Source of the DNA: Ruegeria arenilitoris
Lineage (GTDB): Bacteria; Pseudomonadota; Alphaproteobacteria; Rhodobacterales; Rhodobacteraceae
Direction: 5' to 3'
Assembly (NCBI RefSeq): GCF_013032855.1
Contig: NZ_WQDA01000002.1
Span: 558,001-622,000 of the forward strand
Length of the DNA: 64,000 nt
Part shown: positions 1-7,855 of the stretch, piece after piece
Layout: every line of letters starts with the position of its first letter
Position numbering within the stretch: position 1 is the first letter of the stretch
Translations under genes and position numbers: made by a program
Notes under the pieces: generated by a model
Databases searched by the model: none
What the model saw: only the letters and a program-made list of their open reading frames with translations
Told to the model about the DNA's origin: nothing

Positions 1-675
1 CTCCATCATGGGCGTGACGCCTCCGGCCACCCCCCAGACGACAAAGATGCCCACCGCCAACAAAGCGAACAGTTTGACGACGGATTCCAACGCGATGGCG
101 GTCACCACGCCATGGTGCCGTTCATTGGCATCCAGGTTCCGGGTGCCGAACAGAATGGCAAACACGGCAAGACCCGCGGCCACCCAGAATACGCTGGCGC
201 CCTCGCGGTAAAGGCCCGAAGGGTCGGCTTCGGCGAAAATCGAGAACGACAGCGTTATCGACTGGAGTTGCAGCGCGATATAGGGTGTGCCCCCCAGCAC
301 GGCGAGGATCGTAACACAGATGGCCAAGGTGTTCGACTTGCCATAGCGCGATGAGATCAAGTCGGCGACCGAAGTCACCCTCTGGCTACGGCCCACACGC
401 ACTAGCTTGCGCAGCCCCCACCACCAGCTGATCATCACCAAGGTCGGCCCGAGGTAGATCGTCACGAATTCCAGACCGGACCGGGCCGCATTGCCAACCG
501 CGCCATAGAAGGTCCAGGCGGTGCAGTAGATCGACAAAGACAGCGTGTAGATCAACGGTGACCGCAGCCATTTGCCTCTCCCCGCGGCGGCCATTCGATC
601 GGCTGCAAACGCAACGCCGAACAAAAGCACGACGTAGCCCAGGCAAACAAGGATCAGGACGTTCAGCGTGGCCAT
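1..675 (-). CDS. SLC5-type sensor transporter, N-terminal part (CbrA/CrbS-like), runs off the left edge
   Basis: Reading the minus strand from the ATG at 675-673 gives 225 uninterrupted codons to base 1, so the gene is partial at its 3' end. The translation begins MATLNVLILVCLGYVVLLFG and shows repeated hydrophobic helices. It includes the stretch SLSIYCTAWTFYGAVGNAAR (about residues 46-65), typical of sodium/solute symporters fused to sensor kinases (CbrA, CrbS). Family members use an SLC5 transporter-like domain to sense or import a carboxylate or amino acid and phosphorylate a partner regulator. The kinase part would lie outside the window, so the kinase call is inference. The start overlaps the preceding small membrane-protein gene by 13 bases, implying translational coupling, and a receiver-only response regulator lies just upstream in the same unit. 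Confidence 0.8.
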   Translation of the reverse strand, partial: MATLNVLILVCLGYVVLLFGVAFAADRMAAAGRGKWLRSPLIYTLSLSIYCTAWTFYGAVGNAARSGLEFVTIYLGPTLVMISWWWGLRKLVRVGRSQRVTSVADLISSRYGKSNTLAICVTILAVLGGTPYIALQLQSITLSFSIFAEADPSGLYREGASVFWVAAGLAVFAILFGTRNLDANERHHGVVTAIALESVVKLFALLAVGIFVVWGVAGGVTPMME

Positions 676-983
676 TGCTCACTCTCTGCCGCGGACCCCT
701 CCGAGGACGACATCCGCCGGGCGGCAAAGCCGAACAGGAGGCTGACCACAATCAGGGCGGCCCAGCATGAAAAGACATAAAGAATGGCCGACGACAACGG
801 GACGCCAGAGTTTTCCGGCCCCGGATCCGGCCACAGCAGCGGGATGCAGATCAGACCCGCGCCGACAAAGGGCAGCATTCGGGCCGCATCGGCCAGCCTG
901 CGGCGGCGGTAACTCTGCCGTTCCAAAAACACCGACGGACGCGGGCCTGTCGGGCGGGCTGGCTCGTTTTCCGGTGTGGTCAT
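663..983 (-). CDS. small two-helix membrane protein, possible accessory subunit of the sensor transporter
   Basis: This 106-residue protein has a basic N-terminal region (ERQSYRRRR near residues 22-30) followed by two hydrophobic segments at about 36-52 and 64-86, and a hydrophilic tail. Its ATG overlaps the stop of the response regulator gene (ATGA) and its own stop lies inside the start region of the sensor transporter, so the three genes are tightly coupled. I do not recognise a named family. Its size and topology resemble the small DUF4212-type subunits that accompany sodium/solute symporters, but this likeness is general and not a sequence match. A role in assembling or tuning the neighbouring transporter is inference from position. 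Confidence 0.7.
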   Translation of the reverse strand: MTTPENEPARPTGPRPSVFLERQSYRRRRLADAARMLPFVGAGLICIPLLWPDPGPENSGVPLSSAILYVFSCWAALIVVSLLFGFAARRMSSSEGSAAESEQWPR

Positions 984-1360
984 GACTGTGACGCCTGCGC
1001 GTGCAAATCACGCACAGCCGTCAGCACTTCGGTATTCGAGAACGGTTTCGTCATGAACCGGCTGACGCCTGCCTTTTCAGCCATCTCGCGGTCTCGCGAC
1101 TGACCGCGAGCGGTCAGCATCAGAACAGGCAAGGCGCGCATCTCCTCGTGCTCGCGCAATTCGCGCAGAACATCCATACCGCTCTTGCCGGGCAGCATCA
1201 CATCCAGAATGACCAGATCAGGCTGCGCAGACAATATCGTTTGAACCGCGTTTTCACCTTCGGCATGGGTTTCGACCTGCCACCCTTCGCGGGTCAGCAG
1301 AAACCTGATTGCCTCCGTGATGTTCGGTTCATCCTCGATCAACAGAACCTTGCGGCTCAT
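980..1360 (-). CDS. receiver-only response regulator
   Basis: The 126-residue protein is a single CheY-like receiver domain. The acidic pair E9-D10, the phosphoacceptor D53 (in LVILDVMLPG), T83 and K105 (in MTKPF) are all present, so it should accept phosphate. No DNA-binding or enzymatic output domain follows. I chose the start MSRKVLLIEDE because the extra upstream residues of the longer frame do not look like a receiver. Its stop overlaps the start of the small membrane-protein gene, placing it in one operon with the SLC5-type sensor, its likely kinase. Output is probably by protein-protein contact, or by passing phosphate to a regulator encoded elsewhere. Expression may follow the ScfR-like gene 78 bases upstream. 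Confidence 0.9.
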   Translation of the reverse strand: MSRKVLLIEDEPNITEAIRFLLTREGWQVETHAEGENAVQTILSAQPDLVILDVMLPGKSGMDVLRELREHEEMRALPVLMLTARGQSRDREMAEKAGVSRFMTKPFSNTEVLTAVRDLHAQASQS

Positions 1361-1438
1361 ATGTTCACTTCCTCCCCAAGACCGGTCGCACCTCCAGCCA
1401 CCTGCCAAGTGCAGATTAATCGCTGTGTCAGGAAACTG

Positions 1439-2734
1439 TCAAAAACCTTCACTCAAAATCGACGGCTCCCGCCGCGAGTCGCACGGCTTTCGGGGACAGA
1501 TCCTGCAGCTCGTGCCGACCTGTAGCGGCAAGTCGGTGGCCACGCCGGGCTCTTCGACCGGCAGCACCAGCATCGCCGATCTGTACACAGGTTCCTGACC
1601 GAAGGCGCTGACGGGTTGAGGCCAGGCGATTGCAAAGCAGTCGAAATCCGCCGGCGTCCGGCCCAACAGGGTCACGCGTTTTCGGATCGGCACAAGGGGC
1701 CGGTTCAGCGCGCTGAAGACCGGCCACAAAGGACAGGCTTCGCCGTGGCGCGGCATTGCGAAACCGGGGACCGGCTTGAACAGCAAAATGCTTCCTGATG
1801 AATCGCATATGACCAAACCAGCCGGGCGCGGCATGACATCCTCGGGCAGAAACGCAAGCCGTCGCAGGACTGTCGGCACGTCAACAGAAAACCGCGCGGC
1901 AAGACGCAGAGGATCAACGCCTTCGACCTCCAGTGCCTCCGAAACCGCTTCCAGCGGCATGGCCCGGGCATCCGCCGCATAGGCGTCGAGCACCTGACGC
2001 GCGACAGATCTTGAGGCGGAAGAGGCCATCTCGGCCTGCGCTAGGGATACCGGGTCCTGTCCTGACTCAAGTTCCGGCAAATGAAACCCGCGCTTCTCCA
2101 GAAATGCCTCGACCTCCTCCATCGGCAACCCACGCCTTTCGCCGGTGTCCTCGCTTTCGTCCAGAAAGGCGACCAAAGCCTTTGAGCTTTCGGCCAGACG
2201 TTCGGCATCCTGGTGCAAGTTGCGGTGGAATCTGTCGCGCCACTCGGCCTCGATCTCGCCCGGTTCGGCCAGGATGGCGGCTGTCGACCGAATCGCTGCC
2301 GCTGCAGACAGGACTTCGTGCATGGATGCCGCAAGGTGCGGGTCATGGGTCAGCCGGTCTGACAGGGTTTCCACGGTACGTTCCAGCGAAACCACCCGAC
2401 GATGCATCTGTGCCAGTACAGCGGCCCAGCCGGGAAACCGGCCAGCGAATTCATCTAGCGCCTCAACCTCGGCCTTTTGGCCGACCGCATCCGCCGCCGC
2501 CTCACGAAGGGCCGCGATCAGCGTCGCCTCGACCCCCTGCGTCAAAACCGAAGGCTCAACGGACAAAGCCGAAGCGATATCGACCAGAAGTTTGCCCCCG
2601 ATGCGCCGCCGATTGTGCTCGATCAAGTTCAGATACGACGCCGAAATGCCGACCTGTCGCGCCAGCTGGGCCTGACGTAAGCCCGAGATTTGCCGCCTTT
2701 CGCGGATACGGCTGCCCGTCAATGAATCACGCAT
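1439..2734 (-). CDS. XRE-family regulator of the short-chain fatty acyl-CoA (ScfR/PccR/RamB) type
   Basis: The 431-residue protein has an N-terminal helix-turn-helix of the XRE type (about residues 8-62, with the recognition segment ISASYLNLIEHNRR). A long helical middle region follows, then a C-terminal ligand-binding domain of the DUF2083 kind. The tail carries the cysteine cluster C410-x2-C413-x4-C418, as is usual in this family. ScfR proteins such as RamB, MccR and Rhodobacter PccR sense acetyl-, propionyl- or methylmalonyl-type CoA esters and control assimilation of short-chain acids. The gene is first in a same-strand unit with a response regulator and an SLC5-type sensor. A perfect inverted repeat lies about 20 bases in front of its start, suggesting autoregulation. 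The exact ligand cannot be read from the sequence. Confidence 0.85.
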   Translation of the reverse strand: MRDSLTGSRIRERRQISGLRQAQLARQVGISASYLNLIEHNRRRIGGKLLVDIASALSVEPSVLTQGVEATLIAALREAAADAVGQKAEVEALDEFAGRFPGWAAVLAQMHRRVVSLERTVETLSDRLTHDPHLAASMHEVLSAAAAIRSTAAILAEPGEIEAEWRDRFHRNLHQDAERLAESSKALVAFLDESEDTGERRGLPMEEVEAFLEKRGFHLPELESGQDPVSLAQAEMASSASRSVARQVLDAYAADARAMPLEAVSEALEVEGVDPLRLAARFSVDVPTVLRRLAFLPEDVMPRPAGLVICDSSGSILLFKPVPGFAMPRHGEACPLWPVFSALNRPLVPIRKRVTLLGRTPADFDCFAIAWPQPVSAFGQEPVYRSAMLVLPVEEPGVATDLPLQVGTSCRICPRKPCDSRREPSILSEGF

Positions 2735-2754
2735 GGTGCCCCCGCCGAAACGTG

Positions 2755-2771
2755 TTCGAGTTACTCTCGAA
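2755..2771. promoter_or_regulatory. inverted repeat, candidate operator of the ScfR-like regulator
   Basis: The perfect hyphenated palindrome TTCGAG-TTACT-CTCGAA lies 21 bases upstream of the ATG of the XRE-type regulator gene and within the 220-bp region shared with the divergent PAS-LuxR gene. Allowing one bulged base, the pairing extends outward by three more pairs (CGT with ACG). Its position between start codon and likely promoter fits an autorepressor site. No binding data are available, and the sequence does not match the RamB consensus I know, so this is a prediction. Confidence 0.45.
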
Positions 2772-2954
2772 ACGATCCCGTATTTTCTGAATACTTCATG
2801 AATTTATATGGTTTACGCTGCCCTTTTCAAAGCAGTTTTACAACCTTGACAATGTCGTGGCTTTCGCCGGGCCCTGATCGCTTTCGGACGCCAAATCAAT
2901 CCTGCGCTGCAATGCCCTCTTCTATTCCGGCCGAATTGGCGGCACGATAGGCAA

Positions 2955-3491
2955 ATGAGTGATCCGGCCTTCGAATACGCACCTATCGGGCTTGTCGAGC
3001 TTGAAAACCGCATCATCCGGCGGTGCAATTTGCAGTTTGCCCGGACATTCGGGGGCAACGAATCCGACTACCGCAACCTGCCTTTGCTGCACCTGTACCC
3101 ATCCGTTGCCGATTGGGAGAGAATTGGCGCACGCAGTCTTCAGGTCATGCGGGACACCGGCTATTACACGGACGAGCGGGTCATGCGCCGCCGCAACGGC
3201 GACTTGTTCTGGTGTCGCGCCCGCGGCCGGTCGCTGACACCCGATGACCCATTCCGCCATGGAATCTGGAGCTTCTCCGACATTTCCGAGGAGCGCCCAC
3301 TGGTCGAATTGACCAAACGCGAACGTGAAGTCGCGATCCTGTCCTGTCGCGGCCTGTCGGCCAAGGAAATAGGTGTCGAACTGGGGCTCAGCTACCGGAC
3401 CATCGAAGCCTACCGCGCCCGGCTGCTCGAGAAATTCGGCGCGCGCAAGCTGCCGGAACTGGTCGCCAAACTGTCCGGCACGCCGCTCTGA
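2955..3491 (+). CDS. PAS-LuxR family transcriptional regulator
   Basis: The 178-residue protein joins an N-terminal PAS-like sensor domain (about residues 5-110, ending WSFSDISEER) to a C-terminal LuxR/GerE helix-turn-helix (about 115-172, LTKREREVAILSCRGLSAKE, then the recognition helix SYRTIEAYRARLLEK). Such single-component proteins usually sense a small ligand, a redox cue or a partner protein and bind DNA as dimers. No receiver aspartate or acyl-homoserine-lactone-binding domain is present. It is divergent from the ScfR-like gene and may share its control region. The start ATG follows a weak GATAGG-like ribosome site. Target genes cannot be told from the context. Confidence 0.85.
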   Translation: MSDPAFEYAPIGLVELENRIIRRCNLQFARTFGGNESDYRNLPLLHLYPSVADWERIGARSLQVMRDTGYYTDERVMRRRNGDLFWCRARGRSLTPDDPFRHGIWSFSDISEERPLVELTKREREVAILSCRGLSAKEIGVELGLSYRTIEAYRARLLEKFGARKLPELVAKLSGTPL

Positions 3492-3640
3492 CCGTCGTGG
3501 ACCCTGCCGATAAGGCAGAAACCGGGGCAGAACGGCCCCAGTCGGCGCTTTTCATGGCCGCGCGGTTGCCTTATAACGCAGCGTAATTGACCAGAGCCCG
3601 CGCAGACAGACGGGCCAAAGGGGAACCTTCGAGGACACTC

Positions 3641-4138
3641 ATGACAGACAACAGACACGAAGCGGATGTGACGTTCATCAAGGCACTGGCCGAACTCTTG
3701 CGCGAAAACGACTTGACCGAGTTGCAGGTGAAACGAGAATATGGCGAAGAAGACAGCCTGAACGTCCGGGTCAGCCGAGTGAGCCCGACCGCCGCGCCTG
3801 TGCAAGTTGCCGTTCCGGCACCCGCTGCCGCGCCGGCACCTGTCGCAGCCCCCGCTGCTGCCCCCGCCGAAGCACCCGCTGCCGTCGAGGACCCGGCGAG
3901 CCACCCCGGCGCGGTGACCTCGCCCATGGTTGGTACCGTATATATGCAGCCGGAACCCGGCGCGTCCCCGTTCATTGCCGTCGGCGCATCTGTTTCCGAA
4001 GGCGACACGCTGCTGATCGTCGAAGCGATGAAGACCATGAACCACATCCACGCCCCCAAATCCGGGACCGTCAAGCGGATCCTGGTCGGGGATGGCGACG
4101 CTGTCGAATTCGGCACTCCTCTGGTCATCATCGAGTAA
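3641..4138 (+). CDS. accB: biotin carboxyl carrier protein of acetyl-CoA carboxylase
   Basis: The 165-residue protein carries the biotin during the first step of fatty-acid synthesis. It has an N-terminal AccB-type region (residues 1-48), a flexible Ala/Pro linker (about 50-85) and a C-terminal biotinyl domain with EAMKTMNH, in which K131 is the biotinylated lysine. The insert between the domain's beta strands ([11 protein letters not shown]) is the thumb typical of BCCP. I chose the ATG at 3641 because GAGG at 3631-3634 is well placed and the protein then begins as family members do. Nine bases separate it from accC, so the two form an operon. Confidence 0.97.
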   Translation: MTDNRHEADVTFIKALAELLRENDLTELQVKREYGEEDSLNVRVSRVSPTAAPVQVAVPAPAAAPAPVAAPAAAPAEAPAAVEDPASHPGAVTSPMVGTVYMQPEPGASPFIAVGASVSEGDTLLIVEAMKTMNHIHAPKSGTVKRILVGDGDAVEFGTPLVIIE

Positions 4139-4147
4139 GGCGGGCCC

Positions 4148-5494
4148 ATGTTCGACAAGATCCTGATTGCCAACCGAGGCGAGATCGCCCTGCGTGTGAT
4201 CCGCGCCGCGCGCGAGATGGGGATTGCGACGGTTGCCGTGCACTCGACCGCCGACAGTGACGCCATGCACGTGCGCATGGCTGACGAGTCCGTATGTATC
4301 GGACCGGCACCCGGCCCCCAAAGCTATCTCTCGATGCCCGCGATCATCTCGGCCTGTGAAATCACCGGCGCCCAGGCGATCCACCCTGGCTATGGCTTTC
4401 TATCCGAAAATGCCGAGTTCGTTCAGATCGTCGAGGACCACGGCATCACGTTTATCGGCCCCACCGCCGAGCACATCCGAATCATGGGCGACAAGATCAC
4501 CGCCAAGGACACCATGAAAGATCTGGGCGTTCCCTGCGTACCGGGATCGGACGGTGGCGTTCCGGATCTTGAGGCCGCCAAGCGCATCGGTGAAGAGATC
4601 GGCTATCCGGTCATCATCAAGGCCACCGCCGGTGGCGGTGGACGCGGCATGAAAGTCGCGCAGACCGCGGCCGAAATGGAAAGCGCCTTCATGACCGCGC
4701 GGGCCGAGGGCAAAGCCGCGTTCGGCAATGACGAAGTCTATATCGAGAAATACCTGACCACGCCCCGCCATATCGAGATTCAGGTCTTCGGCGACGGCAA
4801 GGGCAATGCGGTCCATCTGGGCGAGCGCGACTGTTCGCTGCAGCGCCGTCACCAGAAAGTATTCGAAGAGGCCCCGGGCCCCTGCATCACTCCTGAGGAG
4901 CGCGCCCAAATCGGCAAGGTCTGCGCGGATGCGGTCGCCAAGATCAACTATATCGGCGCGGGTACGATCGAGTTCCTGTATGAAAATGGCGAGTTCTATT
5001 TCATTGAAATGAACACCCGCCTGCAGGTCGAACACCCGGTGACCGAAGGCATTTTCGGTGTCGACCTTGTTCGCGAGCAGATCCTTGTTGCGGCCGGAGA
5101 ACCGATGTCGTTCGGCCAGGACGATCTGAAGATCAATGGCCACGCGATCGAAGTGCGTATCAACGCCGAAAAGCTGCCGAACTTCGCGCCTTGCCCCGGC
5201 AAGATCACGGCGTATCACGCGCCGGGCGGCCTGGGTGTCCGGATGGATTCGGCGCTGTACAACGGGTATTCGATCCCACCCTACTACGACTCGTTGATCG
5301 GCAAGCTGATCGTGCACGGGCGCGACCGCCCCGAAGCGCTGGCACGGTTGAACCGGGCCTTGGGTGAGTTGATCGTGGACGGTGTGGACACGACGGTTCC
5401 ACTGTTTCACGCACTTCTGCAGGAACCCGACATCCACAGCGGCGATTACAACATCCACTGGCTGGAGCACTGGCTTGCGGAGAACATGGCCTAG
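4148..5494 (+). CDS. accC: acetyl-CoA carboxylase, biotin carboxylase subunit
   Basis: At 448 residues this is full length. It catalyses ATP- and bicarbonate-dependent carboxylation of biotin on AccB. The N-terminal biotin carboxylase domain starts [20 protein letters not shown]. The ATP-grasp domain contains the glycine-rich loop [11 protein letters not shown], the [15 protein letters not shown] segment and the [14 protein letters not shown] catalytic stretch, and the C-terminal domain holds the substrate-orienting region. The gene follows accB by nine bases, the usual bacterial arrangement. Aat follows 55 bases downstream on the same strand and may be co-transcribed. Nothing odd was seen. 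Confidence 0.98.
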   Translation: MFDKILIANRGEIALRVIRAAREMGIATVAVHSTADSDAMHVRMADESVCIGPAPGPQSYLSMPAIISACEITGAQAIHPGYGFLSENAEFVQIVEDHGITFIGPTAEHIRIMGDKITAKDTMKDLGVPCVPGSDGGVPDLEAAKRIGEEIGYPVIIKATAGGGGRGMKVAQTAAEMESAFMTARAEGKAAFGNDEVYIEKYLTTPRHIEIQVFGDGKGNAVHLGERDCSLQRRHQKVFEEAPGPCITPEERAQIGKVCADAVAKINYIGAGTIEFLYENGEFYFIEMNTRLQVEHPVTEGIFGVDLVREQILVAAGEPMSFGQDDLKINGHAIEVRINAEKLPNFAPCPGKITAYHAPGGLGVRMDSALYNGYSIPPYYDSLIGKLIVHGRDRPEALARLNRALGELIVDGVDTTVPLFHALLQEPDIHSGDYNIHWLEHWLAENMA

Positions 5495-5549
5495 TATCGA
5501 CCAAGCCGCGAGAGCACGCGCTCTCGGGCTTGTCGCCGCGGTGTGAGCC

Positions 5550-6182
5550 ATGGGCCTGACGCCTGACCTGCTGTTGCACGGCTATTCCATCGGCATCTTC
5601 CCGATGGCCGAACACAGGAACGACCCGGATCTTTTCTGGGTCGATCCAAAGCTGCGGGGTGTATTCCCGTTGGACGGGTTTCACATCTCCCGCAGCCTTG
5701 CGCGACGCATCCGGAACTGCGGGTTCTCCGTGACCATAAACCGGGATTTTGCAGCCGTCGTGGACGGATGCGCGGACCGGGCGGACACCTGGATCAATGA
5801 CGAACTGCGCAGACTCTATGCCCAACTGCACCACTCGGGCCGCGCCCATTCACTTGAGGTTTGGGAGGGCGAGGAGCTTGTCGGTGGCGTCTATGGAGTT
5901 GCCTTGGGTGCGGCATTTTTCGGGGAAAGCATGTTTTCGCGCCGTACCGATGCGTCAAAAATTGCGCTCGCCTATCTGGTCGACCTATTGCGCCAGACAG
6001 GTTTTCAACTGTTCGACACACAATTTCTGACGGCACATTTGGCTTCGTTGGGGGCGATCGAAATCCCCAGACAGCAATACCGCCAACTTCTGGATCAGGC
6101 CACTGCTGCCAGCGCAGATTTCACCGCCGAGGTGTGTCAGACCCCTCAGGGGGTGATACAACGGATTACCCAGACATCGTAG
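5550..6182 (+). CDS. aat: leucyl/phenylalanyl-tRNA--protein transferase
   Basis: The 210-residue protein begins MGLTPDLLLHGYSIGIFPMA and contains the WVDPKLRGVFPLDGFHISRS and WINDELRRLYAQLHHSGRAHSLEVWE blocks of the Aat family, including the later GGVYGVALGAAFFGESMFSR core. It moves Leu or Phe from aminoacyl-tRNA to proteins with N-terminal Arg or Lys, creating N-degrons for ClpAP-type proteolysis. Its 3' end overlaps the convergent DUF2155 gene by 37 bases. A link to clpX and clpP a few kilobases away is functional rather than operonic. Confidence 0.97.
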   Translation: MGLTPDLLLHGYSIGIFPMAEHRNDPDLFWVDPKLRGVFPLDGFHISRSLARRIRNCGFSVTINRDFAAVVDGCADRADTWINDELRRLYAQLHHSGRAHSLEVWEGEELVGGVYGVALGAAFFGESMFSRRTDASKIALAYLVDLLRQTGFQLFDTQFLTAHLASLGAIEIPRQQYRQLLDQATAASADFTAEVCQTPQGVIQRITQTS

Positions 6183-6505
6183 CGCGAGTGATCCAGGGCG
6201 TTGAGCGCCGGGGACGTGGCGATCATCCAGCCGTCGAACAGCTGGTCGGCCTTTCCCTTTTCCCAAATCGTAAGATAGGCAAACGCGTCACCGGTCGGGT
6301 TTTCAGACGGATACCGGCAATCACCCAAGGCGACATCCAAGCCGAAAACTTCGACCGTATCACCGGTCGGCACCTGCACGTCCACCGTCTGACCGCTGAC
6401 CTTGTCCAGCCCGCGCAGCATGGCCCCCGGTCCCGAGGAAACCTTCTGCTGCGCGCCGGCCGTCGTCGCGGCCAACAGCAGCGCCATCAGGGCGGCACGC
6501 ATCAT
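6146..6505 (-). CDS. DUF2155 domain-containing exported protein
   Basis: The 119-residue protein has a cleavable Sec signal (MMRAALMALLLAATTAGA, residues 1-18). A compact beta-rich domain of the DUF2155 family follows, with GAMLRGLDKVSGQTVDVQVP and the CRYPSENPTGDAFAYLTIWE block. Two cysteines (in DCRYP and VIRCITP) could form a disulfide. The family is common in alphaproteobacteria and has no established function. It lies at the end of the NDUFA12-mlaD unit, overlapping the mlaD stop by four bases, so it is probably co-expressed and may serve the cell envelope. The 37-base overlap with aat is convergent. Confidence 0.9.
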   Translation of the reverse strand: MMRAALMALLLAATTAGAQQKVSSGPGAMLRGLDKVSGQTVDVQVPTGDTVEVFGLDVALGDCRYPSENPTGDAFAYLTIWEKGKADQLFDGWMIATSPALNALDHSRYDVWVIRCITP

Positions 6506-6954
6506 TCGCTGCCATCCCCGGCCACAAACTTGACCAGCAACGAGATCAGGCTGACGGCTCCTTGCGTGTCTTCAATCTGATCGCCCGGCTCAAAATAGAA
6601 CGGAGAGCCGCCGGGCATGACCTCGACGAAGTTGCCCCCCAGAAGGCCTTCGGACGAGATCACGATCGCGCTGTCATCCGGAATCTGGATGTTTTCGGCA
6701 ACCGAAATCGTCGTATCGGCACGGTAGGTTTCAGGGTTCAACTCGACATCGGTCACGGTGCCGATCTTTACACCCGCGAGGCGCACATCCGTGCCCACCG
6801 CCACACCCTCAAGCGACCGAAAGGACGCCTCAAGGTGATAGCCCCCGTTTTCGCGCGACCAGCCCGTGGACTGGCTGGCATACACGCCAAACGCCAATGC
6901 ACTGGCCAGCACGACACCGCCGACAAGAACTTCGGTCATGTTGTGGGTCGACAT
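6502..6954 (-). CDS. mlaD: MlaD-type MCE-domain phospholipid transport protein
   Basis: The 150-residue protein has an N-terminal membrane anchor (about residues 6-27, EVLVGGVVLASALAFGVYAS). A single MCE domain follows (about 38-118), with RSLEGVAVGTDVRLAGVKIG and the SSEGLLGGNFVEVMPGG block. It belongs to the periplasmic substrate-binding component of the Mla system that keeps the outer membrane asymmetric. I chose the ATG at 6954 because the protein then begins with a short cytoplasmic segment and anchor; MTEVLV five codons later is an alternative. No mlaE or mlaF lies beside it, and the partners must be elsewhere. It sits between NDUFA12 and DUF2155. Confidence 0.93.
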   Translation of the reverse strand: MSTHNMTEVLVGGVVLASALAFGVYASQSTGWSRENGGYHLEASFRSLEGVAVGTDVRLAGVKIGTVTDVELNPETYRADTTISVAENIQIPDDSAIVISSEGLLGGNFVEVMPGGSPFYFEPGDQIEDTQGAVSLISLLVKFVAGDGSE

Positions 6955-6965
6955 GTGGATCTCGC

Positions 6966-7349
6966 TTATTCCGGGCTCCAGGCTTCGTAGTCCTTGCGCT
7001 CGATCGGATCGGGACGGCGCAGGGACCCCGCTGGCACATAGGCCATCGCGGTGCCCGTCAGATTTTCCTGATGCGGCTTTTCCCACGCCTTGTGTGGCAG
7101 TGGCTTGTCGGTCGGAGGCTCATCCCAGGTGCGGTGCAACCAGCCGTGCCATTCCGGGTCGATCCGGCTAGCCTCGGCCTCTCCATTGAAAATTACCCAC
7201 CGTTTGCTGTCATCGGCGTTGCGATAAAACACGTTGCCCTGATCGTCCTCGCTCACCTTGATACCTTTGCGCGCAGTGTAAATCTGCGTGTTCAGAGTGG
7301 CCCCGTTCCACCAGGTCACGGCCCGCAAAAGAGTGTTCAGGATTCCCAT
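6966..7349 (-). CDS. NADH:ubiquinone oxidoreductase accessory subunit, NDUFA12 family
   Basis: The 127-residue protein begins [20 protein letters not shown] and contains the family-defining stretches [33 protein letters not shown] and [23 protein letters not shown]12 (B17.2) is a supernumerary subunit of complex I shared by mitochondria and alphaproteobacteria. It sits on the matrix or cytoplasmic arm near NuoI and helps assembly and stability. The gene is far from any nuo operon in this window, as is normal for this subunit. The mlaD start lies 11 bases downstream, so the two are likely co-transcribed. Confidence 0.95.
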   Translation of the reverse strand: MGILNTLLRAVTWWNGATLNTQIYTARKGIKVSEDDQGNVFYRNADDSKRWVIFNGEAEASRIDPEWHGWLHRTWDEPPTDKPLPHKAWEKPHQENLTGTAMAYVPAGSLRRPDPIERKDYEAWSPE

Positions 7350-7428
7350 CGGCTGCCTCCGGCATTTCTGTCCATGCAGATATGGACCAAAGCCGAGCAG
7401 AGGTCCAGAGCCACAAAGAGCGCACCCA

Positions 7429-7791
7429 TTACTTGGGCAAGAATGCGGTGACCTCGATTTCGATTCGGTATTTTGGATCAATCAACCCGCATTCGATCAT
7501 CGTCGCAACAGGCGGGTTGGCACCGAACGTCTCAGCCAGGACCGGCCAGCACGCTTCAAATTCGCGGCGATCGGGCAGCATGTAAGTCACGCGCACCACG
7601 TCGGCAAAAGAGGCGCCCGCCTCTGCCAAAGCGTTGCCTATGATCGTCAGCGCCGAGCGGCATTGGTCGACGACGCCTTCGCCCTGCCCGACCGTTCCGG
7701 CAACATGGACCCAGCCACCCGCGACAGCGGCCCGGCAGTAGCCGACCTTTGCTTCGAACTCACCCCCCGAGGAAATACGTTGGATCGTCAT
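7429..7791 (-). CDS. RidA family protein
   Basis: The 120-residue protein has the Rid/YjgF fold motifs: an N-terminal [20 protein letters not shown], the central [40 protein letters not shown] and the C-terminal [19 protein letters not shown]. RidA proteins hydrolyse reactive enamine/imine intermediates made by PLP enzymes. The arginine that in true RidA binds the substrate carboxylate (as in CxxRxE) is not present; the end reads RIEIEVTA. It therefore probably belongs to a Rid subgroup with another substrate. It lies 79 bases upstream of the NDUFA12 gene and just beyond the clpX terminator. Confidence 0.88.
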   Translation of the reverse strand: MTIQRISSGGEFEAKVGYCRAAVAGGWVHVAGTVGQGEGVVDQCRSALTIIGNALAEAGASFADVVRVTYMLPDRREFEACWPVLAETFGANPPVATMIECGLIDPKYRIEIEVTAFLPK

Positions 7792-7805
7792 GGCACCCTC
7801 ATATG

Positions 7806-7832
7806 AAAACGGCGCGGACTATGCCGCGCCGT
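7806..7832 (-). terminator. intrinsic terminator of clpX
   Basis: On the minus strand a perfect 9-bp stem (ACGGCGCGG at 7809-7817 pairing with CCGCGCCGT at 7824-7832) closes a six-base loop. It is followed by TTTT (7809-7806). It lies about 25 bases beyond the clpX stop and just before the RidA start, so it separates the clpX transcript from the RidA-NDUFA12-mlaD unit. Confidence 0.8.
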
Positions 7833-7855
7833 ATCTGCATTAAATTTCAAACAGT

